Position numbers and translations under genes: made by a program. The notes under the pieces were generated by a model. It was not told the DNA's origin. It did not search any database and saw only the letters and a list, made by a program, of their open reading frames with translations. A DNA stretch of 64,000 nucleotides from Clostridium sp. Marseille-P3244 (GTDB taxonomy: Bacteria > Bacillota > Clostridia > Lachnospirales > Lachnospiraceae), in the NCBI RefSeq assembly GCF_900120155.1, contig NZ_LT635549.1, positions 992,001-1,056,000 of the forward strand. Direction: 5' to 3'. Numbering within the stretch: position 1 is the stretch's first letter; every line of letters begins with the position of its first letter. Positions 17,120 through 25,022 of this stretch are shown here, in pieces.

Positions 17120-18277
17120 ATGGAACTTTTGATCACAAATATTGGAAAACTGGTAAGCGGAGATATTAACAATCCACTGCTGGACGCTGATACGATTTAC
17201 ATCAAGGATGGAAAATTCGCGGAGATCGGGAAGAAAGAGGTCGCTGACGCGCATCCCGGAGTACAGACTCTGGACGCGAAGGGAGTTACAGTTGCTCCCG
17301 GACTTATTGATTCTCACTGCCATCCCTGTGCAGGTGACTATACATTTCGTCAGAAAGCCGCAGATTTTTTGGAGAGTGAGATCCACGGAGGATGTACGAC
17401 ACTGATCTCCGCGGGAGAACCGCATTTCCCGGGACGTCCGACAGATCCGGCAGGAGCGAAAGCTCAGGCGATCTTTCTTTCAAAATCATTTCGTAATAAG
17501 TCACCGCTGGGAGCGAAAGTACACGGCGGAGCGCTTATTCTGGAAAAAGGACTGACAGAAAAAGACTTTGAAGAGATGGAGAAAGAAGGCGTATGGCTTG
17601 TAGGTGAGATCGGACTGGGCAGTGTGAAATCACCGGACGACGCGGCTCCCCTCGTAGAAATCGCGAAACGGCACGGGTTTAAAGTGCATATGCATACAGG
17701 TGGGACATCCATTCCGGGAAGTTCAACTGTTACAGCGGACGATGTGATCCGGACGAATCCTACAGTAGCTTCACACTGTAACGGCGGACCGACGGCTGTA
17801 TCTGTCAAAGAAGTGGACCGCATCATCAGCGAGTCGGATATCGCGGTAGAGATTGTACAGTGTGGAAATTACAGAGTGGCGAAACATATTTATGAACGTG
17901 TGCTGGAACTGGGAAAAGAGGACAGGATTATTTTCGGAAACGACGCTCCGTCTGGGACAGGTTTTGTTTCCCTTGGAATTCTTCGGAATGTGTGTTATGC
18001 AAGCCTTTGCGGCGTAGTGCCGGAGAAAGCGCTGGCGATGGCAAGCGGAAATACAGCACGGACATTCGGTCTGAATACCGGGATCATCGCTGTAGGCAAA
18101 GAGGCAGATCTGATCTGTCTGGACGCTCCGATGGGATCTGTCGGGAGCGACGCTCTTGAAGCGATCGACGCAGGTGATATACCGGCTGTAACTTACATTA
18201 TCGTGGACGGAAAAGTGATCGTTACAAAGAGCCGCAACACACCGCCGGGCAACCGTATGCCGGAATTTGTACAGTAA
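17120..18277 (+). CDS. Enamidase-like amidohydrolase
   Basis: A 385-residue amidohydrolase-superfamily enzyme. From memory it is strikingly similar to enamidase of Eubacterium barkeri, which opens the ring of 6-oxo-1,4,5,6-tetrahydronicotinate to give 2-formylglutarate and ammonia. Binuclear-metal ligands are in place: HxH in DSHCHPCAGDY, Glu in GEIGLG, His in HMHTGGTS, His in ASHCNGGP and Asp in FGNDAPSGTG. Long stretches such as KVHGGALILEKGLTEKDF match the enamidase pattern. The ATG at 17120 (GAGGAGG upstream) is used, not the longer frame from 17021, which overlaps the previous gene. Ring-opening of a cyclic enamide is the likely reaction; the exact substrate may differ. Confidence 0.88.
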   Translation: MELLITNIGKLVSGDINNPLLDADTIYIKDGKFAEIGKKEVADAHPGVQTLDAKGVTVAPGLIDSHCHPCAGDYTFRQKAADFLESEIHGGCTTLISAGEPHFPGRPTDPAGAKAQAIFLSKSFRNKSPLGAKVHGGALILEKGLTEKDFEEMEKEGVWLVGEIGLGSVKSPDDAAPLVEIAKRHGFKVHMHTGGTSIPGSSTVTADDVIRTNPTVASHCNGGPTAVSVKEVDRIISESDIAVEIVQCGNYRVAKHIYERVLELGKEDRIIFGNDAPSGTGFVSLGILRNVCYASLCGVVPEKALAMASGNTARTFGLNTGIIAVGKEADLICLDAPMGSVGSDALEAIDAGDIPAVTYIIVDGKVIVTKSRNTPPGNRMPEFVQ

Positions 18278-18356
18278 AAATCAATATAAAAACTTTGGAG
18301 GCAGTAAAATGGCTGCCTCTGAGATAAAATTCAACAAATATGAAAGGAGCAATACC

Positions 18357-18989
18357 ATGACAGGCTTTAGTGAACACTACACAAATTTAAAGAAGGAACT
18401 TGACCTGAAAAAAACAGCGATCTTGATCGTAGACATGATGAACGATTTCTGCAAACCGGGCGGAAAAATGGTGCTCGATGACGGATATGTTGTAATTGAG
18501 CCGATCCAGAAACTTGTGGAAGCCGGAAGAAAACATGGGATTCCGATCGTGTGGATCTGCCAGCAGTACCGTAAGGACAAATATGATAAAGTTACAGAGA
18601 AACGTGAAGGAACCTGCTATGAAGGAACCTGGGGCGGGGAACAGATCGATGAGCTGCCGATCCTTCCTGAAGACTATGTAGTTCATAAGAGAAGATACAG
18701 TGGATTCTTCCAGACAGATCTTGACCTTGTACTCAGAGATATGGGATGCGAGAAGGTTATCGTAGGCGGTGTTGTTACAAATATCTGTGTCCGTGGCACA
18801 GTTGCTGACGCGTTCCAGCTGAATTACGAAGTATTCGTTCCAAAGGACGCAGTACGCGCGACAAGCGACAGAGAGCAGGAATCTCAGCTGTGGGATATCG
18901 AGACTCATTTTGGAACAGTCACAACAGTGGATGAACTGGTAGAAGCTATGGAAGGCCTGAAACCGGAGGACGCGTGCCGGATCCATTAA
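18357..18989 (+). CDS. Isochorismatase-family cysteine hydrolase
   Basis: A 210-residue hydrolase of the isochorismatase/nicotinamidase fold. The Asp-Lys-Cys triad is visible: Asp in ILIVDMMNDF, Lys in VVHKRRYSGF and Cys in GVVTNICVRGT. Relatives hydrolyse amides such as nicotinamide, N-carbamoyl compounds, maleamate, ureidoacrylate and biuret. Here it could release ammonia from an open-chain amide made by the enamidase-like enzyme, or deamidate the substrate first. The start could also be the ATG at 18309, which has an excellent GGAGG and would add 16 residues; the ATG at 18357 has AAGGAG 9 bases upstream. Confidence 0.88.
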   Translation: MTGFSEHYTNLKKELDLKKTAILIVDMMNDFCKPGGKMVLDDGYVVIEPIQKLVEAGRKHGIPIVWICQQYRKDKYDKVTEKREGTCYEGTWGGEQIDELPILPEDYVVHKRRYSGFFQTDLDLVLRDMGCEKVIVGGVVTNICVRGTVADAFQLNYEVFVPKDAVRATSDREQESQLWDIETHFGTVTTVDELVEAMEGLKPEDACRIH

Positions 18990-19002
18990 TCCAGAATCCC
19001 GG

Positions 19003-19025
19003 GTCCGGGCAGTCTCTGCCCGGGC
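19003..19025 (+). other. GC-rich intercistronic stem-loop
   Basis: A 10-bp stem (19003-19012 with 19016-19025, one wobble) with a 3-base loop lies in the 106-bp gap between the isochorismatase and RraA genes. No U tract follows. It may cap an mRNA segment or reduce read-through into the distal genes. Confidence 0.4.
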
Positions 19026-19095
19026 CTGAGTGCATAAAAATGTTTCTACAAAACCTTAATAAGATAATATTTTATTATACAAGGAGGAATTTATT

Positions 19096-19761
19096 ATGGG
19101 AGTTTTAACACAGGAACTGAGGGAACGTCTTGACAAACTTTCTACGACAAATGTTTCAGACGCTCTGGATGCTCTCGGACTGAAGGGATCCACATATGGT
19201 GTCAACAAGATGTATGACGGATGCAAGAAGATCATCGGAGAAGCGGTAACCATGAAAGTTGTTGCTGCCGGACTTACGAAATCCACTACCCATATGGGCG
19301 TAAACGCAATCGAAGCGGCGAAAGAAGGCGATGTGATCGTTATTGATAATGGCGGACGCATTGACGTGAACTGCTGGGGAGGCGTATTGAGCACAGGGGC
19401 GAAGTTTAAAGGTGTATCCGGAGTAGTTATCGATGGAGCATGCCGTGATCTGGATGAGTGCATGGAGCTGGATTTTCCGGTATATGCCCGTTCTACGATC
19501 TGCGCGACAGCCCGCGGCCGTGTGATGGAAGAGGCGACAAATGTAATGGTATCTTTCCACGGTGTACAGGTGCGGCCTGGTGATGTAGTCATGGGAGATA
19601 TTACAGGCGTAGTATTTATCCCTCAGGAGAGAGTGGAAGATGTGGTTACAAAGGCTGAGGCTCTTCATGAAAAAGAAGAAGCCATGTGCCGTGACATTAA
19701 GTCCGGTATGTCCATGAAGGAAGTGGATACAAAATACAATTATGAGAATATGCTGAAATAA
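19096..19761 (+). CDS. RraA family protein (HMG/CHA aldolase-like), copy 2
   Basis: A 221-residue RraA-family protein opening with the subgroup motif STTNVSDALDALG. The catalytic-type Arg-Asp is kept (IDGACRDLDEC), as is the metal-site region VIDNGGRIDVNCWGG. Members with these residues cleave hydroxy-oxo-dicarboxylates to pyruvate or decarboxylate oxaloacetate. A strong AAGGAGG lies ahead of the ATG. It is followed after 20 bp by another RraA-type gene. The two are clearly different proteins, so they may form a mixed trimer or act on different substrates. Confidence 0.9.
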   Translation: MGVLTQELRERLDKLSTTNVSDALDALGLKGSTYGVNKMYDGCKKIIGEAVTMKVVAAGLTKSTTHMGVNAIEAAKEGDVIVIDNGGRIDVNCWGGVLSTGAKFKGVSGVVIDGACRDLDECMELDFPVYARSTICATARGRVMEEATNVMVSFHGVQVRPGDVVMGDITGVVFIPQERVEDVVTKAEALHEKEEAMCRDIKSGMSMKEVDTKYNYENMLK

Positions 19762-19781
19762 CGGTGAACAGGGAGGATCAT

Positions 19782-20453
19782 ATGAGTATTCCAAAATTAG
19801 ACCCACAGATAATAGAAGCTTATAAAAATTTGGACTCTACAAGTATTTCTGACGCGATGGACCGTCTCGGGATTCCTTCCGGGCTGTATAAGCTGAAACC
19901 GATCACGCCCGGAAAAGTGATGTGCGGACAGGCATTTACCGTACGTTATGTTCCCTGCGGCGAAGTGAAAGGTACCGTAGGAGATTTCCTGGATGACGTA
20001 GAGCCCGGACAAGTGTGCGTGCTGGACAACGGTGGAAGAGACTACTGCACCGTCTGGGGAGATATCATGGCGTTGTACGCGTCTATGCGCGGCGTCGCAG
20101 GGACAGTGATCTACGGTGTATGCCGGGATGTGAAAGATGTCAGGAAGATCGGGTATCCTATTTTCTCTCTGGATTATTATATGGTTACCGGGAAAGACCG
20201 GGTAGAAGTTGCCGAGATCAACGGACCTGTGACAGTAGCAGGGATCAAGGTGTGCCCGGGCGATCTGATCTTCGGAGATGATACGGGCGTGCTGTGCGTT
20301 CCCTACGACAGGGCAGAGCAGGTGCTTGGCATCGCAAAGGAGATCGAGGAAAAAGAAGAGCGTATCCGTCAGGCTCTGCACCAGGGCGTTTCTCTGCGCG
20401 AGGCGAGGGCTCAGACAGGATATCATCATTTGCAGACAAGAGAAGAATCATAG
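19782..20453 (+). CDS. RraA family protein (HMG/CHA aldolase-like), copy 3
   Basis: A 223-residue RraA-family protein with STSISDAMDRLG at the N-terminus, the active-site Arg-Asp (YGVCRDVKDVR) and metal region VLDNGGRDYCTVWGD. The ATG at 19782 is preceded by GGGAGG; the track-length start at 19764 has none. It is almost the same protein as copy 4 at 28609-29280, including long identical blocks in the middle and the C-terminal tail REARAQTGYHHLQT. The duplication between modules is therefore recent or under strong constraint. Confidence 0.92.
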   Translation: MSIPKLDPQIIEAYKNLDSTSISDAMDRLGIPSGLYKLKPITPGKVMCGQAFTVRYVPCGEVKGTVGDFLDDVEPGQVCVLDNGGRDYCTVWGDIMALYASMRGVAGTVIYGVCRDVKDVRKIGYPIFSLDYYMVTGKDRVEVAEINGPVTVAGIKVCPGDLIFGDDTGVLCVPYDRAEQVLGIAKEIEEKEERIRQALHQGVSLREARAQTGYHHLQTREES

Positions 20454-20468
20454 AATGGAGGGGCAGCA

Positions 20469-21410
20469 GTGGGCATTAATGTACTGTATTTGGACAAAAT
20501 GAATGAACCTATGGAGAGGATGATCCTGGATATGTGTCCGCCGGATGTAGATCTGCGTTTCCTGCAGCCGAACATAGGGAAAAAAGGGACACTTGAGGAG
20601 GCGGAGTGCCTCTTCGATACGACATTTCAGGTGACGCGTGAGGTCATTGACCAGGTGCCGAAACTGAAGCTGATCCAGAGGACCGGTGTAGGAGTGGACA
20701 TGGTGGATGTGGCGTACGCGAAGGAAAAGAATATCCCTGTGTCTATCTGCCGGGGATTCAACTCCTCTTCAGTGGCAGAGCTGGCTGTACTGGATATGCT
20801 GGCGCTGTACCGTTATATTGTAGATCTGACCTGCTTAAGCAGAAAGAAAGAATGGCATACCTGGACATTCCGTCATGAGAGCTATGAGCTGCTTGGAAAG
20901 ACGATCGGTATCATCGGTGGCGGCGCGATCGGCCGTGAAGTGATGAAGAGGGTATCCGCCTTCGGAACCCATCTGATCTATAATGATGTGGTACGTATGG
21001 ATGAAAAGATGGAAAAAGAACTGGGATGCGAGTACGTAAGTTTTGACGAACTGATAGAGAGATCGGATATTATCTCCCTTCATGTTCCGCTTCTTGACAG
21101 TACCCGGGGAATGATCGGGGCCAAACAGTTCGCTCAGATGAAAGATACGGCACTACTGATCAATACAGCGCGCGGCCAGCTGGTAGACGCGCCGGCCCTT
21201 GTGGACGCTCTGAAGAGCAAAAAGATCCGTGGCGCGGCAGTGGATGTTTTTGAGCCGGAAGATCCGCTGTTCGGACTTGAGATCGATAATCTCATCACAA
21301 CTCCTCACGTAGGAGCCGCTACTTACGACAACTATTACAGAGTCTATAAATTTGGACTGGAAAACGCGCAGCGTGTCGCGGCGGGTAAAGAACCTCTGGG
21401 ATGTTTATAG
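20469..21410 (+). CDS. D-isomer-specific 2-hydroxyacid dehydrogenase
   Basis: A 313-residue NAD-dependent dehydrogenase of the SerA/D-lactate family, starting with GTG behind GGAGGGG. The Rossmann motif GIIGGGAIGREV is near residue 145. The catalytic Arg (INTARGQLVD), Glu (in the FEPEDPL region) and His (TTPHVGAAT) are all present. It would reduce a 2-oxo acid to a D-2-hydroxy acid or the reverse. In this operon it may process the oxo-acid released by the RraA-type aldolases, or act together with the LarA-like protein. The substrate is unknown. Confidence 0.92.
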   Translation: MGINVLYLDKMNEPMERMILDMCPPDVDLRFLQPNIGKKGTLEEAECLFDTTFQVTREVIDQVPKLKLIQRTGVGVDMVDVAYAKEKNIPVSICRGFNSSSVAELAVLDMLALYRYIVDLTCLSRKKEWHTWTFRHESYELLGKTIGIIGGGAIGREVMKRVSAFGTHLIYNDVVRMDEKMEKELGCEYVSFDELIERSDIISLHVPLLDSTRGMIGAKQFAQMKDTALLINTARGQLVDAPALVDALKSKKIRGAAVDVFEPEDPLFGLEIDNLITTPHVGAATYDNYYRVYKFGLENAQRVAAGKEPLGCL

Positions 21411-21470
21411 GATAGGGGCTTGTTTTCCTTCTTGACACATTTGGAAAAAGAAGGCAGAATATAAGAGCGT

Positions 21471-21534
21471 AAGAGCTGATAAGAGCTGATACCCTCAGCT
21501 GACGGGAAAGCGTGTGTTCCTGCCGGCTGGGGGT
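21471..21534 (+). other. Tandem 10-bp repeat followed by a long stem-loop
   Basis: AAGAGCTGAT occurs twice in tandem (21471-21490). It is followed at once by a 16-position stem (21491-21506 with 21519-21534) with a 12-base loop. Fifteen of 16 positions pair if three U-G/G-U wobbles are allowed; these wobbles make sense only in plus-strand RNA. There is no U tract. It sits between the hydroxyacid dehydrogenase and the AEC permease gene. Confidence 0.4.
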
Positions 21535-21582
21535 TCATGCGGTAAAAGAAAGAAGTATGACGGGAAACGGAGAGTGGATAAC

Positions 21583-22527
21583 ATGGATAATCTGATCTTC
21601 AGTCTGAACGCTACCGCCCCGGTGTTCATTATGATGCTGCTGGGACTGGCATTCAAAAAGATAGGATGGATAGATGACAGTTTTGCGGATAAGATGAATA
21701 AATTTGTATATATGGTGCCCCTTCCGGTCCTTGTTTTTGAAGATCTGGCGACGGTGGATTTTTCTCAGGTCTGGGATCTGAAATTTCTGCTGTACTGCTT
21801 TGGCGCGACTCTTATCAGCATCATAATTGCTGTAGCTGCCTCCTTTTTCTGCCGGGACAGGAGCATGCAGGGAGAATTTATCCAGGCCTCCTACCGGAGC
21901 AGCTCCGCTCTTCTGGGGATCGCGTTTATCCAGAATATCTATGGGGAATCCGGTTTGGCTCCTCTGATGATCCTTGGAAGCGTGCCGCTTTATAATGTGA
22001 TGGCAGTAGTTATTCTTTCCGTGTTCGGACCGGAAAAACACCGGATGGGGAAGGGCCTGATCAGGAAAACACTGGCCGGCATTATTACGAATCCTACCGT
22101 GCTGGGAATCGCGGCAGGATTTTTGTGGTCGGCACTCAGACTTCCCATGCCTCCGATCCTGGAAAAGACTGTGGCCAATGTCAGCGCGGTGGCAACGCCT
22201 CTTGGGCTGATGGCCATGGGAGCCACTTTTGATATCCGCAAAGCATTTGCCAGAGTAAGGCCCGCCATAGGAGTGACTCTCCTGAAACTTGTGGGCTTCG
22301 CGGCTCTTTTCCTTCCTGTGGCTGTTATGCTGGGATTTCGCAGAGAAGAGCTGGTGGCGTCTCTTGTTATGCTGGGATCCGCGACAACAGTGAGCTGCTT
22401 TGTTATGGCAAAAAATATGGGGCATGAAGGGATACTGACTTCCAGCGTGGTGATGCTGACGACGATGGTCAGCGCGTTTACACTGACAGGATGGCTGTAC
22501 ATACTGAGAAGCCTGGCGTTAATCTGA
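21583..22527 (+). CDS. AEC (auxin efflux carrier) family transporter
   Basis: A 314-residue membrane protein with about 10 helices arranged as two repeats, of the AEC family that includes bacterial malate/malonate permeases. Visible features are the N-terminal helix APVFIMMLLGLAFKKIGWID, the mid-chain NPTVLGIAAGFL motif and the C-terminal GSATTVSCFVMAKNMGHEG. It probably exports or imports an organic acid end product of module A. The ATG at 21583 gives a normal family N-terminus; an upstream in-frame extension to 21514 runs through the stem-loop and is not credible. Confidence 0.9.
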   Translation: MDNLIFSLNATAPVFIMMLLGLAFKKIGWIDDSFADKMNKFVYMVPLPVLVFEDLATVDFSQVWDLKFLLYCFGATLISIIIAVAASFFCRDRSMQGEFIQASYRSSSALLGIAFIQNIYGESGLAPLMILGSVPLYNVMAVVILSVFGPEKHRMGKGLIRKTLAGIITNPTVLGIAAGFLWSALRLPMPPILEKTVANVSAVATPLGLMAMGATFDIRKAFARVRPAIGVTLLKLVGFAALFLPVAVMLGFRREELVASLVMLGSATTVSCFVMAKNMGHEGILTSSVVMLTTMVSAFTLTGWLYILRSLALI

Positions 22528-22943
22528 TCCTGCCGGGAAGTATTTATTTAATGTAATTGAATCGCAATTCAGACATTCTTTTTACGGGAGTCGGATCTGT
22601 TTCGACTTTCCGTAGTCTGCGCATAATTAACAGCGTTGTCTGCTGTTGTAAATCCCATGTTTATAATTGTAAAGTTCTTCTGCCGCCTGTCATCAGAGGT
22701 GTCAGAATTCTCAGGAAAATCCTGCGTTTTAACAGATTTTCAAGAGATTGAAACAGGATGGAATAAATAGTCGGAATTGTCAAAAAAATTTATTGACAGT
22801 GTAATTTAATCTGATATAATTTAGATATAGAATTCTTATTGTATACAATCGGAACACAATGAGTATTCTCAAAGATCGCGACAGGAATACTCAAAAAATG
22901 CAACTAATCAACAAATGGCCATTTTATTCAGAAAGGACAGGGG
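22528..22943 (+). promoter_or_regulatory. 416-bp intergenic region with promoter, operator and leader hairpin of module B
   Basis: The first 260 bp hold nothing I can name. A strong promoter follows: TTGACA 22793-22798, 16-bp spacer, TATAAT 22815-22820 with an upstream TG. The palindrome ATTGTATACAAT (22838-22849) lies just past the predicted start site, as in module A. The leader then contains a 9-bp stem (22860-22868 with 22885-22893) of unknown role. The small frame at 22557-22751 has no coding features. Confidence 0.75.
22838..22849. promoter_or_regulatory. Probable FCD-GntR operator, module B
   Basis: A perfect 12-bp palindrome, ATTGTATACAAT. It shares ATTGT/ACAAT arms with the module A site and differs in the two central base pairs. 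It is positioned about 11 bp after the predicted transcription start of the SDR-ABC-dehydrogenase-RraA operon. The GntR protein encoded at 29364-30053 is the likely binder. Confidence 0.65.
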
Positions 22944-23732
22944 ATGCGTGTTTTGGAAAAGAAAAAAGTAGCGATCATCACAGGGGCTACACGAGGGATT
23001 GGAAACGCCATAGCGAACAGACTGGCAGATGACGGATTTGCGGTCGTAGCATGCGGGACGATGCCCTGGGAGCGCGCGGAAGGGCATCTTAAAGACGTAA
23101 TGGAAAAGACCGATTTTTTATACGTCAGAACAGACGTATCTAAACAGGAAGACCGTGAGAATCTTATCTCCAGTACGATTAAGAAGTTCGGGCGTATTGA
23201 CGCGCTGATCAATAATGCGGGAGTGGGTTCAGCGAAACAGGAAAACATCCTTGATGTTTCAGAGGAGAGTCTTGACAGAGTGATGGACATTAATCTGAAA
23301 GGGTACCTGTTTACGGCACAGCTGGCCGCAAAGCAGATGATCAAGCAAGTACAGGAGAATCCTGAGGAGGACAGGCCTGTAATTGTCAATATGTCTTCCA
23401 TTTCTGCTTATACGCTTTCACTTATGAGAGGCGAGTACTGTATGTCTAAAGCCGCGATAACCATGCTTACGAAACTGCTGGCATTCGCGTTGGCGGACTA
23501 CGAAATAAACGTGTATGAGATACGCCCGGGAAATATATTGAGCGATATGACTTTGCCGGTAAAAGAAAAATTCGATAAATATATCGCTGATGGTCTTCAT
23601 CCTCTGCGCAGATGGGGAACAGGTGAAGATGTGGCAAAGGCGGTATCAGCGATCTGTCTGGGATATCTCCCGTACACTACCGGGTCAGCGATTGATGTTG
23701 ACGGCGGCTTCCATATGAAATGGATCGACTGA
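22944..23732 (+). CDS. Short-chain dehydrogenase/reductase
   Basis: A 262-residue classical SDR. The cofactor motif TGATRGIG is at residues 14-21, NNAG near 90, the catalytic Ser in NMSSISAY and the Tyr-x3-Lys in YCMSK. It ends with the usual GSAIDVDGGFHMKW. It is the first gene of module B and is followed by the transporter genes, so it probably oxidises or reduces the imported compound. The family does not allow a substrate call. Confidence 0.92.
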   Translation: MRVLEKKKVAIITGATRGIGNAIANRLADDGFAVVACGTMPWERAEGHLKDVMEKTDFLYVRTDVSKQEDRENLISSTIKKFGRIDALINNAGVGSAKQENILDVSEESLDRVMDINLKGYLFTAQLAAKQMIKQVQENPEEDRPVIVNMSSISAYTLSLMRGEYCMSKAAITMLTKLLAFALADYEINVYEIRPGNILSDMTLPVKEKFDKYIADGLHPLRRWGTGEDVAKAVSAICLGYLPYTTGSAIDVDGGFHMKWID

Positions 23733-23776
23733 TGACCGGCTGATTTTACTCTCAGTTTGAGAATAGGAGGAATATT

Positions 23777-24871
23777 ATGATGAAAAGAAACAGGTTTTTG
23801 GCACTGTTGCTGGCACTTATGCTGACAGTCGCGCTTGTAGCGGGATGTTCAAACTCTTCCGATTCATCAGATTCAGGGGAAACTACAGAATCTGATGACG
23901 GAGCAAAGGCTGACGGAGATTTTACTGTTCTGTCTTCTACAAAAGGTATGGATAATGAATACTATGCCGAGCTGAACAGAGGAGGACAGGAATTTGCGGA
24001 TCAGATGGGATTTGAGTACATTACCCTTTCTTCCGAAGATAATGAGCAGAAACAGGTATCGGATCTGGAGACCGGTCTGGTCACATATGATCCCGATCTT
24101 GTTATCATCATGCCGACAAGTTCCAGTGTGATCCCGCCGTTGGCGGATCTGTGTGAAAATGCTCAGGTGCCGTTCGTGACCCTTTTCGATTATCCCGACG
24201 GTTTTGATTTTACACAGTATGAATATCATATCGCGCACATCCTGACAGACATGCGTCTGGAAGGATATACGATGGCTACATATCTGTTTGACGCAATGGG
24301 CGGTTCCGGAAGCATCGTCGCGATCGACGGCCTTCTTGGAAGCACAACAGCAGTTCAGAGGCATGAAGGTCTGGAGCAGGCTCTGGAAGAGTATCCGGAC
24401 ATTACACTGCTTGAATCTCAGCCGGGTGACTGGAACAGGTTTACGGCTGCTCCGGTATTTGAAGATATGCTGATCAAGTACGGTGATGAGATCGAAGGCG
24501 TATGGTGTGGAAATGACGATATGGCGCTCGGAGTTTACGAGATCCTTCAGGGCGCAGGGAAGACCGGCGGAGCGGTCAAACTTGTCGGGCTTGACTGTCT
24601 GAGTGATACGCTTGAACTGATCCGCGACGGCGAATACGTAATGTCCATGTCAGGCGACGCGCCCGGCATGCAGGCTCTGGCAATGTGTATCGGCTACGAT
24701 TATGTAAAAGGCGATATCCTTCCGGAGCGGGGCGACAATCACTTTGTTACATGGGATCCTCCGATCATCACACAGGAAAACGCGGAAGAGTATCTGGATC
24801 TCTGGTATGGCGACGGAGCGGCTGAACGTGACTGGACAGAGGACAGTGTACTTTTAAGCGGCGAAGAATGA
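23777..24871 (+). CDS. Sugar-type ABC transporter substrate-binding lipoprotein
   Basis: A 364-residue type-1 periplasmic-binding-fold lipoprotein. The signal peptide ends in the lipobox LVAGC with the lipidated Cys at residue 24, followed by a Ser/Asp/Glu-rich linker to about residue 45. The mature domain resembles ribose/xylose-binding proteins (YYAELNRGGQEFADQMGFEY, VAIDGLLGSTTAVQRHEG, GNDDMALGVYEIL). It delivers ligand to the permease encoded at 26515. A stem-loop after the stop codon may explain higher expression than the ATPase, as is usual for binding proteins. Confidence 0.93.
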   Translation: MMKRNRFLALLLALMLTVALVAGCSNSSDSSDSGETTESDDGAKADGDFTVLSSTKGMDNEYYAELNRGGQEFADQMGFEYITLSSEDNEQKQVSDLETGLVTYDPDLVIIMPTSSSVIPPLADLCENAQVPFVTLFDYPDGFDFTQYEYHIAHILTDMRLEGYTMATYLFDAMGGSGSIVAIDGLLGSTTAVQRHEGLEQALEEYPDITLLESQPGDWNRFTAAPVFEDMLIKYGDEIEGVWCGNDDMALGVYEILQGAGKTGGAVKLVGLDCLSDTLELIRDGEYVMSMSGDAPGMQALAMCIGYDYVKGDILPERGDNHFVTWDPPIITQENAEEYLDLWYGDGAAERDWTEDSVLLSGEE

Positions 24872-24904
24872 TTGTTTCATACAAAATAATATATGACTGA
24901 TTCC

Positions 24905-24963
24905 GGACCCTGCGTGTGGACGAAAGTTTTTGCCCGGACGGGCAGGGACTCACCGCAGGGTCC
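24905..24963 (+). other. Intercistronic stem-loop between binding protein and ATPase genes
   Basis: A perfect 10-bp outer stem GGACCCTGCG/CGCAGGGTCC (24905-24914 with 24954-24963) encloses a second small hairpin, GCCCG-GAC-GGGC. No U tract follows. It probably protects the 3' end of the binding-protein message. Confidence 0.55.
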
Positions 24964-25022
24964 GATCAGGAAATGACTGAATAATTTTATAAGATCCAAG
25001 ATCTAAGAGGGAGAGTGAAACA

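Noticed and set aside
8001..22527. Module A as the classical nicotinate fermentation cluster
   Set aside because: Nicotinate dehydrogenase, 6-hydroxynicotinate reductase, B12-dependent mutase, methylitaconate isomerase and dimethylmalate enzymes are all missing from the window. Only the enamidase, dehydrogenase and dehydratase families are shared.
22557..22751. A 64-codon frame in the intergenic region before module B
   Set aside because: No ribosome binding site, no recognisable protein features, and it lies upstream of a strong promoter for the next operon.
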